Positions 24,662-31,263 of a stretch of 31,263 nt of DNA are shown one piece after another (the stretch's first letter is position 1; each line of letters opens with the position of its first letter). The stretch covers positions 1 to 31,263 of the forward strand of contig MNUP01000006.1 of assembly GCA_001871075.1 (NCBI GenBank), given 5' to 3'. Origin of the DNA: Candidatus Desantisbacteria bacterium CG1_02_49_89 (GTDB lineage Bacteria; Desantisbacteria; UBA1551). The notes beneath the pieces are model-generated. The model saw nothing but the letters and a program-made list of their open reading frames with translations. It did not search any database and was not told the DNA's origin. A program made the translations under genes and the position numbers.

Positions 24662-25495
24662 ATGATCCTTATGATCGATAACTATGACTCTTTCACCTAC
24701 AACCTTGTCCAGTACCTGGGGGAACTCGGGCAGGACGTAAAGGTCTGCAGGAATAACAGGATATCCCTGAAAAAAATATCTTCGCTCAAACCGCAAGGCA
24801 TAATAATATCTCCGGGCCCCGGTACGCCTGACGATGCGGGCATCTCCAGGGAAACGATCAGGGCGTTTGCGGGCAGGATACCGATACTGGGCGTGTGCCT
24901 GGGGCACCAGTGCATAGGAGACGTTTTCGGAGGCAGGATAGTGCAGGCAGGAAGGCTTATGCACGGCAAAACATCCCTTGTCTACCATGACGGCAGGACC
25001 ATATTCAGGGGCCTTTCCAATCCCTTTGAGGCAACCAGGTACCACTCGCTCATCATTGAAAGAAGATCGATCCCGGACGCGCTTGAAATTTCCGCCTGGA
25101 CCAAGGAAGGCGAAATAATGGGAGTGCGCCTTAAGAAAAAAGCGTGTCCCGCCCAGCAAGCGTTGGCGGGCAAGCGCCGTATCAACGTGTCAGCGTGTCA
25201 GAGTTCAAAACGCACGACCTGGGACGTACAACGCACGACGCACAGCTTGCCCGCCAATCTTGCTGGGCGGGACGCACGACGCACGACCCGCAACGTACGA
25301 CGTACGACGTTCGACGTTCGACGTATGACGTGTATTGTAGAGGGTGTTCAGTTCCACCCGGAATCCATCCTTACGGCAGAAGGCAAAAAATTGCTTAAAA
25401 ATTTCCTTAATATAAGTCGTGCTACTCACCCTCACCTTTATCCTCTCCCCTCGAGGGAGAGGGATGGAGTGAGGGGCAAGGAGAAAAAATGGTAA
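24662..25495 (+). CDS. trpG: Anthranilate synthase component II with in-frame repeat insertion
   Basis: This glutamine amidotransferase subunit feeds ammonia to TrpE. The catalytic triad is intact: C79 in GVCLGHQ, H232 and E234 in VQFHPES. At 277 residues it is about 85 longer than usual. Residues 160-224 (between MGVRLKK and [11 protein letters not shown]) are encoded by dispersed repeats, and the tail from about residue 254 ([18 protein letters not shown]) by the CTCGAGG palindromic repeat. Both keep the frame. The insert sits in the loop before the His-Glu strand. It overlaps trpF by 7 bases. Function is probable, but an insert so close to the active site deserves a test. Confidence 0.92.
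   Translation: MILMIDNYDSFTYNLVQYLGELGQDVKVCRNNRISLKKISSLKPQGIIISPGPGTPDDAGISRETIRAFAGRIPILGVCLGHQCIGDVFGGRIVQAGRLMHGKTSLVYHDGRTIFRGLSNPFEATRYHSLIIERRSIPDALEISAWTKEGEIMGVRLKKKACPAQQALAGKRRINVSACQSSKRTTWDVQRTTHSLPANLAGRDARRTTRNVRRTTFDVRRMTCIVEGVQFHPESILTAEGKKLLKNFLNISRATHPHLYPLPSRERDGVRGKEKKW
25143..25333. repeat. Composite repeat inserted in trpG
   Basis: A 30-base arm (25146-25175, itself a CCCGCCCA/TTGGCGGG hairpin) recurs inverted at 25245-25273. Between them lie ACGTGTCA words (about 25178-25204) like those at 5396-5431, and GCACGAC/ACGTAC words. After the second arm come further ACGACGTTCG-type units to 25330. No stop arises in the trpG frame. Confidence 0.85.
25425..25483. repeat. Dispersed palindromic CTCGAGG repeat, copy 2
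   Basis: Opposite orientation to copy 1 (186-245), with the same CCTCTCCCCTCGAGGGAGAG core. It forms the last codons of trpG and ends just before the trpF Shine-Dalgarno (AAGGAG). It may form a hairpin in the mRNA between these genes. Confidence 0.8.
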
Positions 25496-26139
25496 AAGTA
25501 AAGATCTGCGGTATCGTGAAGGACAAGGACGCGCATTTCGCCGAGGGTTTCGGCGCGGATATACTGGGCTTCAATTTCTTCAAAGGTTCGCCGAGGCGCA
25601 TAAGCTGCAAGGCTGCAAAGGAGATCGTAAAGGGCCTGCGGTATTCCACGAAATCCGTGGGCGTCTTCGTTGACGAGAAATTGGAAAAGATCGCCGAGAT
25701 CATAGATTTCTGCGGCATCAAGCTCATCCAGCTGCACGGCGGCGAAACCCCGGAGTTCTGCGCCGAGCTGAAAATGAAGTACCCGTGGATCCAGGTGATA
25801 AAGGCTTTCAGGATAAAGAAAGCGGTCGACTTCAAGCAGATATACACGTTCTTAGCCCCCCAGAGGGTCATTGATTTCATACTGCTGGACACCCATAAGA
25901 AAGGGATCCCGGGCGGAACCGGCAAAAAGTTCAACTGGGGTCTCGCGCTGAAAGTTAAAAGGTACGCTCCCGTAATTCTTGCAGGGGGCCTTAATCCGGA
26001 AAATGTCAGGGAAGCAGTGTCAAAAATACATCCCTACGCCGTTGACGTTGCAAGCGGCGTAGAGAAAGGGGGAAGTAAAAGAGGAGAGAAGGATTACGAC
26101 AAGATGAGCCTGTTCATAAGGAACGCCAAATCAGTTTAG
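25489..26139 (+). CDS. trpF: Phosphoribosylanthranilate isomerase
   Basis: This enzyme converts PRA to CdRP. The 216-residue barrel has KICGI with the catalytic Cys (C7), [30 protein letters not shown] with the catalytic Asp, [10 protein letters not shown] and [14 protein letters not shown] lies 6 bases before ATG, and it overlaps trpG by 7 bases. It ends the contiguous trp gene run; trpB2 follows after about 200 bases of repeats. Confidence 0.95.
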   Translation: MVKVKICGIVKDKDAHFAEGFGADILGFNFFKGSPRRISCKAAKEIVKGLRYSTKSVGVFVDEKLEKIAEIIDFCGIKLIQLHGGETPEFCAELKMKYPWIQVIKAFRIKKAVDFKQIYTFLAPQRVIDFILLDTHKKGIPGGTGKKFNWGLALKVKRYAPVILAGGLNPENVREAVSKIHPYAVDVASGVEKGGSKRGEKDYDKMSLFIRNAKSV

Positions 26140-26336
26140 AAAAATTGATTACACCGATTTTTTTAAGACGATTACACCGATTACCACGCGGTCATTGCGA
26201 GCGTCAGCGAAGCAATCCCATGTATTTAGATTGCTTTGTCGCTTTGCTCCTCGCAATGACAGCTTCAAATCTTGTAATCTGAGTAATCATTGTTTAAGAA
26301 ATCTGTGTAATCATCTTCAAGAAAAAGGAGGAGAGC
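26140..26336. repeat. GATTACACCGATT words and inverted CATTGCGAG repeat before trpB2
   Basis: GATTACACCGATT-type units (26145-26183) and a TAATC(T)GAGTAATCAT run (26275-26315) enclose an inverted repeat of about 70 bases: GTCATTGCGAGCG plus GCGAAGCAATCC (26191-26219) against GATTGCTT and CTCCTCGCAATGAC (26229-26260). Related sequence recurs after trpB2 at 27714-27749. I see no gene or promoter here. Confidence 0.75.
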
Positions 26337-27692
26337 ATGGATCAGAACAAGATCATTTTAAGCGAGAAGGATATGCCGCAGGCCTGGTATAATATCCTTC
26401 CGGACCTGCCTGCGCCGTTCCCGCCGCACCTGCACCCGGGGACCATGAAACCGCTGGGGCCGGCGGACCTGGCGCCGCTGTTCCCGATGGAGCTGATAAA
26501 GCAGGAAGTCAGCATGGAACGGTTCATACCGATCCCGGATGACATCCAGAGGATCTACAAACTCTGGAGGCCGTCACCCCTGCACAGGGCGTACAGGCTT
26601 GAAAAGGCGCTTGGGACACCCGCAAGGATCTATTACAAGAACGAAAGCGTAAGCCCCGCGGGCAGCCACAAGCCGAACACGGCGGTCGCGCAGGCGTATT
26701 ACAACAAGAAGGAAGGCGTCACGCGGCTTGCCACGGAAACCGGAGCCGGCCAGTGGGGAAGCGCGCTTGCTTTCGCGTGCAACCTGTTCGGGCTTAAGTG
26801 CACGGTTTATATGGTAAAAGTGAGCTACGAGCAGAAGCCGTACAGAAAGATAATGATGCAAACATGGGGAGCAGAGGTTCACCCGTCCCCCACAACGCTG
26901 ACTAACTCCGGCAAGGCAGCGCTTCAGAAAGACCCGAACTGCCCCGGAAGCCTGGGGCTTGCGATCTCAGAGGCTGTTGAAGACGCGGCAACCCATGATG
27001 ACACAAAATATTCGCTGGGAAGCGTGCTCAACCACGTGCTCATGCACCAGACGATCGTCGGGCTTGAAGTTGAAAAGCAGCTGAAGATAGCGAAGGAAAA
27101 ACCGGATATAATGATCGGCTGTGTCGGCGGCGGAAGTAATTTCGGCGGGTTCATGATGCCGTTCGTCAGGGAAAAAATGAAGGGAAGGAACATCAGGTTC
27201 ATCGCGGTAGAGCCGACATCCTGCCCCTCACTCACAAAAGGGCCGTACATCTACGATTACGGCGACGTCGCTAAACTGGCACCCATCGCGAAAATGTACA
27301 CGCTGGGGCATGGTTTTATCCCGCCTGCGATACACGCGGGAGGACTGCGCTACCACGGGGACGCCCCTATTCTCTGCCTGCTTGTGAACAAAAAGCTCAT
27401 AGAAGCGGTCGCGTATGACCAGAAGCCGGTATTTGAAGCAGCCCTGATGTTCGCGCGCACAGAGGGCATCATTCCCGCTCCTGAAACCGCGCACGCGATA
27501 AAAGCGGTGATAGACGAAGCCCTGAAATGCAAGGCATCTAACGAAGCCAAGTGTATCGTGTTCAACTTCAGCGGTCACGGGCACTTTGACCTGGCAGCGT
27601 ATGATGCCTATTTATCGGGAAAGCTTGAGGACTTTCCTCTGCCCGAGGAAAAGATCAAGGAAGCCCTTAAGGACGTCCCTAAAGTGGACTAG
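26337..27692 (+). CDS. trpB2: Tryptophan synthase beta-like chain, TrpB2 type
   Basis: This PLP enzyme of the TrpB2 subfamily is able to condense indole and serine without a TrpA partner in studied members. The 451 residues include the long N-terminal extension typical of TrpB2 ([19 protein letters not shown]), the PLP lysine K112 in [27 protein letters not shown] and [21 protein letters not shown] is just before ATG. It is in line with the trp operon but flanked on both sides by CATTGCGAG-type repeats. It may salvage free indole. Confidence 0.94.
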   Translation: MDQNKIILSEKDMPQAWYNILPDLPAPFPPHLHPGTMKPLGPADLAPLFPMELIKQEVSMERFIPIPDDIQRIYKLWRPSPLHRAYRLEKALGTPARIYYKNESVSPAGSHKPNTAVAQAYYNKKEGVTRLATETGAGQWGSALAFACNLFGLKCTVYMVKVSYEQKPYRKIMMQTWGAEVHPSPTTLTNSGKAALQKDPNCPGSLGLAISEAVEDAATHDDTKYSLGSVLNHVLMHQTIVGLEVEKQLKIAKEKPDIMIGCVGGGSNFGGFMMPFVREKMKGRNIRFIAVEPTSCPSLTKGPYIYDYGDVAKLAPIAKMYTLGHGFIPPAIHAGGLRYHGDAPILCLLVNKKLIEAVAYDQKPVFEAALMFARTEGIIPAPETAHAIKAVIDEALKCKASNEAKCIVFNFSGHGHFDLAAYDAYLSGKLEDFPLPEEKIKEALKDVPKVD

Positions 27693-27713
27693 CCTACCCT
27701 GATTTTTACGACT

Positions 27714-27749
27714 GTCATTGCGAGTCCCGATTCGGGACGAAGCAATCTC
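27714..27749. repeat. CATTGCGAG...GAAGCAATCTC repeat after trpB2
   Basis: It carries GTCATTGCGAG and GACGAAGCAATCTC around a GTCCCGATTCGGGAC hairpin; it is a relative of the repeat at 26191-26260, so trpB2 sits between two members. Confidence 0.75.
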
Positions 27750-27763
27750 TTGGGAAAGAACAA

Positions 27764-27801
27764 ACAAAAAGCCGCGGTTTTTCTGCCGCGGCTTTTTTGT
27801 T
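27764..27801. terminator. Bidirectional terminator, direct repeat copy 1
   Basis: GCCGCGG (27771-27777) pairs with CCGCGGC (27786-27792), with A5 before and T6 after, so it can stop transcription from trpB2 and from the L,D-transpeptidase gene side. A 38-base identical copy in the same orientation lies at 30101-30138. Confidence 0.88.
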
Positions 27802-27845
27802 CTTCTGCCTTTTAACTTGCCTTTATTCAACCAACTGCTCTTTCT

Positions 27846-28589
27846 TCATTCTCTGAAGCGATTAAGGTCTGACTTAATTGCTTTATAAAGCTCGGTTGTC
27901 CAGATCGGGTCATATCTCAGTTTTAATTTTTCGTTTAAACGGAATTTTCTGAAATCAACGGGGCTAATGGTAATACTGGTATTTTCTATGCCTGCCTTCG
28001 CGGCAATAACAAACAATTCCTCGATCGCCTGATCGCCAACCGCCAGACATCCTGCTGAAACCTCGCCGCCGTGTACGAAAATATCTTTTCCTAAATTAAG
28101 GCGTTTATCCTTAATTCCCATCTTCCTGTCAAATTCGTTTGGGTACCCGATTTTCATGGACAAATGAAATGCGCTGTTGGGATTCAACCCGGTTATCCTA
28201 TACATACCTTCGGGAACCTGGAAGTCCCCTTCTGCCAGCTTCGGGCCCAATCCGCCGCTTAGGCAGAGAATCGGGTAAACTCTGACCTTAACCCATTCGC
28301 CGTCTTTTTGCGGAACCCAGACCTCAATAATCTTCTCCTGTTTGAATGCGAGGAATTTCATCTTTTCAGGCGGATAAACAGCCTGTTTTTTGTCAAAATC
28401 TTTCAGGAGCCTTTTGCAAACCGTTTCTCCTATTTGAGATGTAACATCGTTTACCGTTTTTTTGCCTTTCAATCTGAGTATAACAGGACTAGAGCCAAAA
28501 ATATCCTGCCTATAACGAAATGCGATCTTGTAAGCTAAAACAAGCGTGCAGGATATCAGCAAAATAGTTAAAATCTCTTTTTTGGTCAT
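27846..28589 (-). CDS. L,D-transpeptidase (YkuD/YafK-type) with N-terminal membrane anchor
   Basis: The 247-residue protein begins with a hydrophobic anchor (ILTILLISCTLVLAYKIAF) and carries the YkuD catalytic motif as FVHGGEVSAGCLAVGD, with the nucleophile Cys and partner His. Such enzymes make 3-3 peptidoglycan cross-links or attach proteins such as Braun lipoprotein to the wall. The preceding segment GDFQVPEGMYRITGLNPNS is as in ErfK/YafK proteins. It lies downstream of the AbiE-type pair on the same strand, 42 bases away; no own promoter was recognised. Confidence 0.88.
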   Translation of the reverse strand: MTKKEILTILLISCTLVLAYKIAFRYRQDIFGSSPVILRLKGKKTVNDVTSQIGETVCKRLLKDFDKKQAVYPPEKMKFLAFKQEKIIEVWVPQKDGEWVKVRVYPILCLSGGLGPKLAEGDFQVPEGMYRITGLNPNSAFHLSMKIGYPNEFDRKMGIKDKRLNLGKDIFVHGGEVSAGCLAVGDQAIEELFVIAAKAGIENTSITISPVDFRKFRLNEKLKLRYDPIWTTELYKAIKSDLNRFRE

Positions 28590-28631
28590 TTTTTTTAGGT
28601 TTTGCTAATGAACAAGTATTGCCTGCTTTTC

Positions 28632-29411
28632 CTAGCCCGCATTTAGGCTTTCCAAATATTCCCGGAAAAACAAAATCTTCTTTACATCTTCCCGGACAAA
28701 CAAAAAGGGTTCTGCGTCCTTAGCCAGCCGGCGGAAATCAAGGCCCTTGCACTTTAAAAGTAGTTTTTCTTTCAGATCAGGCATATCTTTAATCTTCAGT
28801 TTTGAATCAAGGTATTCAAAATTCGCCTTTGTTCTTCCGAACAGATAAACCGCATCATAGAAATCCCTGCCCATCGGCCGCCTGCGGTTGAAAATGGAGA
28901 ATATTTTCTGAGCCAGCAGAATATCGGCGGGCACGGTGTTGATCTGCAGAAAGACGTCAAACTTATTTAAAATGACCCTTTGCGGGTTATATTCAAATTG
29001 CTGGGGCTCGGTATCGATCTGTATCAAAAGTTTTTCTTCCTTGTGTTTTGATATGCCGTATTCAAAAAGAACGTCTGCTATCCTCAAATAACACCTGTAT
29101 GCGTTTTTAAAAACATTTTTAATGTCCGTCCTGTATCCCTCTAGACTCAGCTTCCGGTCTATAATGCCGATCAATTGCTGAAAATCCTTTTTTTGCAGGC
29201 CCATGTTGTCAAAATCCAGGTCTTCCGAGAAACGCGCGTTCTGGTGTATTATGTGTATGGCGGTGCCACCCATAAAACATAGCTTTTGGCCGAGAGGCGC
29301 ATCGAATATCGCTTCCAGGATTTTATACTGCAGATATTCGGTCAGGAGATTCTTCTTAAAAACGCGCAGGTTTTGCGGATAAAAGGATTGTATTGTTTCA
29401 ATATCGATCAT
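28632..29411 (-). CDS. AbiEii-type nucleotidyltransferase toxin
   Basis: The 259-residue protein of the AbiEii/AbiGii family has the nucleotidyltransferase signature MGGTAIHIIH followed by ARFSEDLDFD, and the conserved GRDFYDAVYLFGR region. Relatives are bacteriostatic toxins or phage-abortive-infection effectors that modify tRNA acceptor ends. It overlaps the AbiEi-like gene by 14 bases, the usual antitoxin-first arrangement. Toxicity is inferred. Confidence 0.9.
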   Translation of the reverse strand: MIDIETIQSFYPQNLRVFKKNLLTEYLQYKILEAIFDAPLGQKLCFMGGTAIHIIHQNARFSEDLDFDNMGLQKKDFQQLIGIIDRKLSLEGYRTDIKNVFKNAYRCYLRIADVLFEYGISKHKEEKLLIQIDTEPQQFEYNPQRVILNKFDVFLQINTVPADILLAQKIFSIFNRRRPMGRDFYDAVYLFGRTKANFEYLDSKLKIKDMPDLKEKLLLKCKGLDFRRLAKDAEPFLFVREDVKKILFFREYLESLNAG

Positions 29412-30021
29412 TTTTCAGGAACTCCATGAATGAATTTACCCTCTTTTTAAGCCTTTTCTGGCCCAGCTTGTTAAGAAGACCGAACAGTTTTTTCATATCA
29501 ACCTTATTTAAAAATACCTCCCTGTTGATCCTTAAGCTCGCAAAATCATCTTTGTTCTTTAAAGAAGGATTTATATAAAGATAATCCAGTATCGCTTTTT
29601 CTATACAGGCTATTTTAAAACTTTTTGTCCCGTCTGTGATTATTGAATACCCAAAAAACGCGCCGGGCTTTATCGTTCTATATATAAACCGGGCTGTTTT
29701 TGTTTCGAAGGCGTAGGTCCGCCGGGTTGCGGCGGAAGTTATCGCGTAGACCTTCTCGGGTATTAATCCGTGGTGGGACAGAGCCGATTCAAAAGAAACA
29801 TAGGACGGGCTGTATATCCTGTTGGCTATGCAAAATAACATGCTCTCGCCAAGGTTCAGATCCGAAAAAATATAATAGCCCCTTATGACCTTCCTTATGT
29901 AATCCTTATCCTGCCATTCGTTCAGCCTTCTCCTGTCAAAACCGCTGTCTATCTTTCTTATATCCAGAAGAGAAAAGACTGTAAAATTTCTTAAGGACTG
30001 CCTTAACTCTATATACTGCAT
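29398..30021 (-). CDS. AbiEi-type antitoxin/regulator
   Basis: The 207-residue protein has an N-terminal winged-helix region (NFTVFSLLDIRKIDSGFDR, RRLNEWQDKDYIRKVIRGYY) and the AbiEi core (PSYVSFESALSHHGLIPEKVYAITSA-like and KACIEKAILDYLYINP-like segments). It would bind the operon promoter and counter the toxin. ATG 30021 with GGAG 7 bases upstream is chosen over an upstream in-frame start at 30057. Promoter at 30063-30091. Confidence 0.88.
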   Translation of the reverse strand: MQYIELRQSLRNFTVFSLLDIRKIDSGFDRRRLNEWQDKDYIRKVIRGYYIFSDLNLGESMLFCIANRIYSPSYVSFESALSHHGLIPEKVYAITSAATRRTYAFETKTARFIYRTIKPGAFFGYSIITDGTKSFKIACIEKAILDYLYINPSLKNKDDFASLRINREVFLNKVDMKKLFGLLNKLGQKRLKKRVNSFMEFLKNDRY

Positions 30022-30062
30022 AGTATTTCTCCAAAATGTTATTTTTAACACTTTCACGAAAT

Positions 30063-30091
30063 ATTATATCACATTTATCGGAGAAAGTCAA
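30063..30091 (-). promoter_or_regulatory. Sigma70-type promoter of the AbiE-type operon
   Basis: Minus strand TTGACT (30091-30086), 17 bases, TATAAT (30068-30063). It lies about 10 bases after the direct-repeat terminator at 30101-30138, so the module is insulated from smc read-through. Confidence 0.83.
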
Positions 30092-30100
30092 GGAAAAAGC

Positions 30101-30138
30101 ACAAAAAGCCGCGGTTTTTCTGCCGCGGCTTTTTTGTT
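30101..30138. terminator. Bidirectional terminator, direct repeat copy 2
   Basis: Same 38 bases as 27764-27801: GCCGCGG (30108-30114) with CCGCGGC (30123-30129), A and T runs on each side. It ends smc transcription. Confidence 0.88.
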
Positions 30139-30148
30139 TTCTTCCTTC

Positions 30149-30180
30149 ACTGACATCTGACCACTGAACACTGACCACTG
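30149..30180. repeat. Iterated TGACCACTG word repeat
   Basis: Three to four TGA(C/A)CACTG-like units directly after the smc stop codon. It is the same kind of word repeat as elsewhere in the window but a different unit. Confidence 0.6.
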
Positions 30181-30183
30181 TTT

Positions 30184-31263
30184 CTAAACAGGCACCGGCT
30201 CTCCCATTTTCACTGACACTATCTTCGACACCCCCACCTCTTCCATCGTGATGCCGTACAGGATGTTTGCCGCTTCCATAGTGCGCTTGTTATGTGTTAT
30301 CACGATGAACTGCGAAAGGCGCGAGAATTCCTTCAGCAGCTTCGTGAATTTCAGTATGTTCGTTTCGTCCAGGGGAGCGTCAATTTCGTCCATAAAGCAG
30401 AACGGGCTGGGCTTCGCGAGGAATATCGCGAACAGGAGGGATATGGCCGTGAGGCATCTTTCTCCGTCAGAAAGCTGCATTATGTTCCTCAGGGTCTTTC
30501 CCGGAGGCTGCGCCTCTATCTCGATGCCGGTCTCAAGCGGGTTGTCGGGGTTTGTCAGGAATATCCTTGCCGAACCTCCCTCAAAAAGCTTCTGGTAGAT
30601 GCTCTCGAAATTTTCCTTGATCTTTTCAAATGCCTGGGTAAAGCGCGACTTGCACTCTTTCTCTATTTCCTCCACTATCCTGTTCAGGTTTGTCTCCGCT
30701 CCCGAAAGGTCTTCTGTCTGATCTTTGAGGAACAGGTACCTTTCCTTCAGCCTCTGGTACTCGTCAACAGCGACAAGGTTGACCTCTCCTATCCTCTCGA
30801 TCCTCTCGCGCAGCAGCATTGCCTGCTCTTCGGCGGCTTCCGGCACGAAATCCTGCGGCACAGCTCCGGCTTCCTGGCCTTCGCTCTGCACAACGGCAGC
30901 CGGGTCAAAATTGTAGTCCTGCCTCAGCTTCTGCATTATGTTCTCCGTCTCAAGCCTGAACTCTATCTCTTTGACTTCCAGCTGGCGCAGGTTCTCCTCG
31001 TTCCCTTTTGTCCTGCGCATTTCCCTCAGTTTTTCCTCTTCCTTCATAAGTGCGTCCCTTGTTCCGGTGTACGCCTCCTCGTATTTCTGGATCTCCTGCT
31101 TGCCTGAGTCCGCCTCTTTCAGCAGCCTTTCTATCTGCGCCTTTACCTCTTTAAGCTCAGAGTCCAGGCCTGACGAGGTCTCAGGGATGCTGTCGCTTTC
31201 CTTTTTCCATTCATCCCCTGCGTGTGCAAACTCTTTCTTTTCCTCGTTAAGCCTTGCTTCCTC
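30184..31263 (-). CDS. smc: Chromosome segregation protein SMC, C-terminal part (runs off the window)
   Basis: The frame is open to the window edge, so 360 C-terminal residues are visible: distal coiled coil (EEARLNEEKKEF onwards), the ATPase head with RIGEVNLVAVDEY, a signature motif read as LSDGERCLTAISLLFAIF, Walker B FCFMDEIDAPLDETN and VITHNKRTMEAANILYGITM. SMC organises and separates chromosomes with ScpA/ScpB. The signature is usually LSGGE; here the second Gly is Asp. The methionine at 31047 is internal, not the start. Confidence 0.93.
   Translation of the reverse strand, partial: EEARLNEEKKEFAHAGDEWKKESDSIPETSSGLDSELKEVKAQIERLLKEADSGKQEIQKYEEAYTGTRDALMKEEEKLREMRRTKGNEENLRQLEVKEIEFRLETENIMQKLRQDYNFDPAAVVQSEGQEAGAVPQDFVPEAAEEQAMLLRERIERIGEVNLVAVDEYQRLKERYLFLKDQTEDLSGAETNLNRIVEEIEKECKSRFTQAFEKIKENFESIYQKLFEGGSARIFLTNPDNPLETGIEIEAQPPGKTLRNIMQLSDGERCLTAISLLFAIFLAKPSPFCFMDEIDAPLDETNILKFTKLLKEFSRLSQFIVITHNKRTMEAANILYGITMEEVGVSKIVSVKMGEPVPV

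Noticed and set aside
24662-25495. trpG as a pseudogene
   Set aside because: The frame is open through both repeat insertions, and the catalytic Cys, His and Glu are all present, so it is kept as a gene.

Overview
The window is a bacterial chromosome segment of fairly even base composition, with two large blocks: minus-strand genes on the left (about 0.7-18.5 kb) and the right (27.8-31.3 kb), and a plus-strand tryptophan block between them (18.6-27.7 kb). Gene content (Gram-negative-type OmpA barrel protein, split GMP synthetase, MtrB/TRAP, second TrpB) and the abundance of short word-like intergenic repeats suggest an uncultured candidate-phylum bacterium; Omnitrophota or a relative is my guess, unproven from sequence alone.

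Layout. 1-680: derelict insertion sequence and repeats. 680-1313: AbrB/PIN toxin-antitoxin pair with a clear promoter. 1314-1775: two copies of a structured repeat. 1776-6467: phosphate transporter pit, PhoU-like DUF47 protein, D,D-carboxypeptidase and DinG-like helicase, all reading leftwards from a promoter before pit. 6483-9762: an AsnB-like synthetase with a degenerate glutaminase site and a barrel-OmpA fusion, behind promoter and leader RNA A. 9867-14455: opine-dehydrogenase-family enzyme, B12-fold protein, CBS protein and cation/proton antiporter in a tight operon, behind promoter and leader RNA B, which is a close paralogue of leader A. 14635-18554: mnmG, purC and the ATP-pyrophosphatase subunit of GMP synthetase. 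18620-27692: mtrB (TRAP), a terminator, then trpD-B-A-C-E-G-F and a separate trpB2. 27846-30021: L,D-transpeptidase and an AbiE-type toxin-antitoxin pair, bracketed by a 38-bp direct repeat that contains a terminator. 30184-31263: C-terminal part of SMC, cut by the window edge.

Two things stand out. First, two neighbouring operons share an unrecognised leader RNA, each copy behind a consensus TTGACA-N17-TATAAT promoter and ending in an intrinsic terminator, with a compensatory base pair between the copies. They control amino-acid/nitrogen-type enzymes (AsnB-like; opine dehydrogenase plus B12 protein), so this looks like an undescribed riboswitch or attenuator regulon. Second, the region is full of short iterated words (units of about 4-11 bp) and palindromic repeats that sit between genes but also inside them in frame: a roughly 64-codon insert and a repeat-derived tail in TrpG, three places in MnmG, and apparently the signal peptide of the OmpA protein. 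A separate 75-140 nt repeat (four copies at the left end) keeps its helices through compensatory changes.

Tryptophan synthesis is complete from chorismate to tryptophan, and TRAP upstream implies regulation by tryptophan-dependent RNA binding, although no canonical run of GAG/UAG triplets was found.
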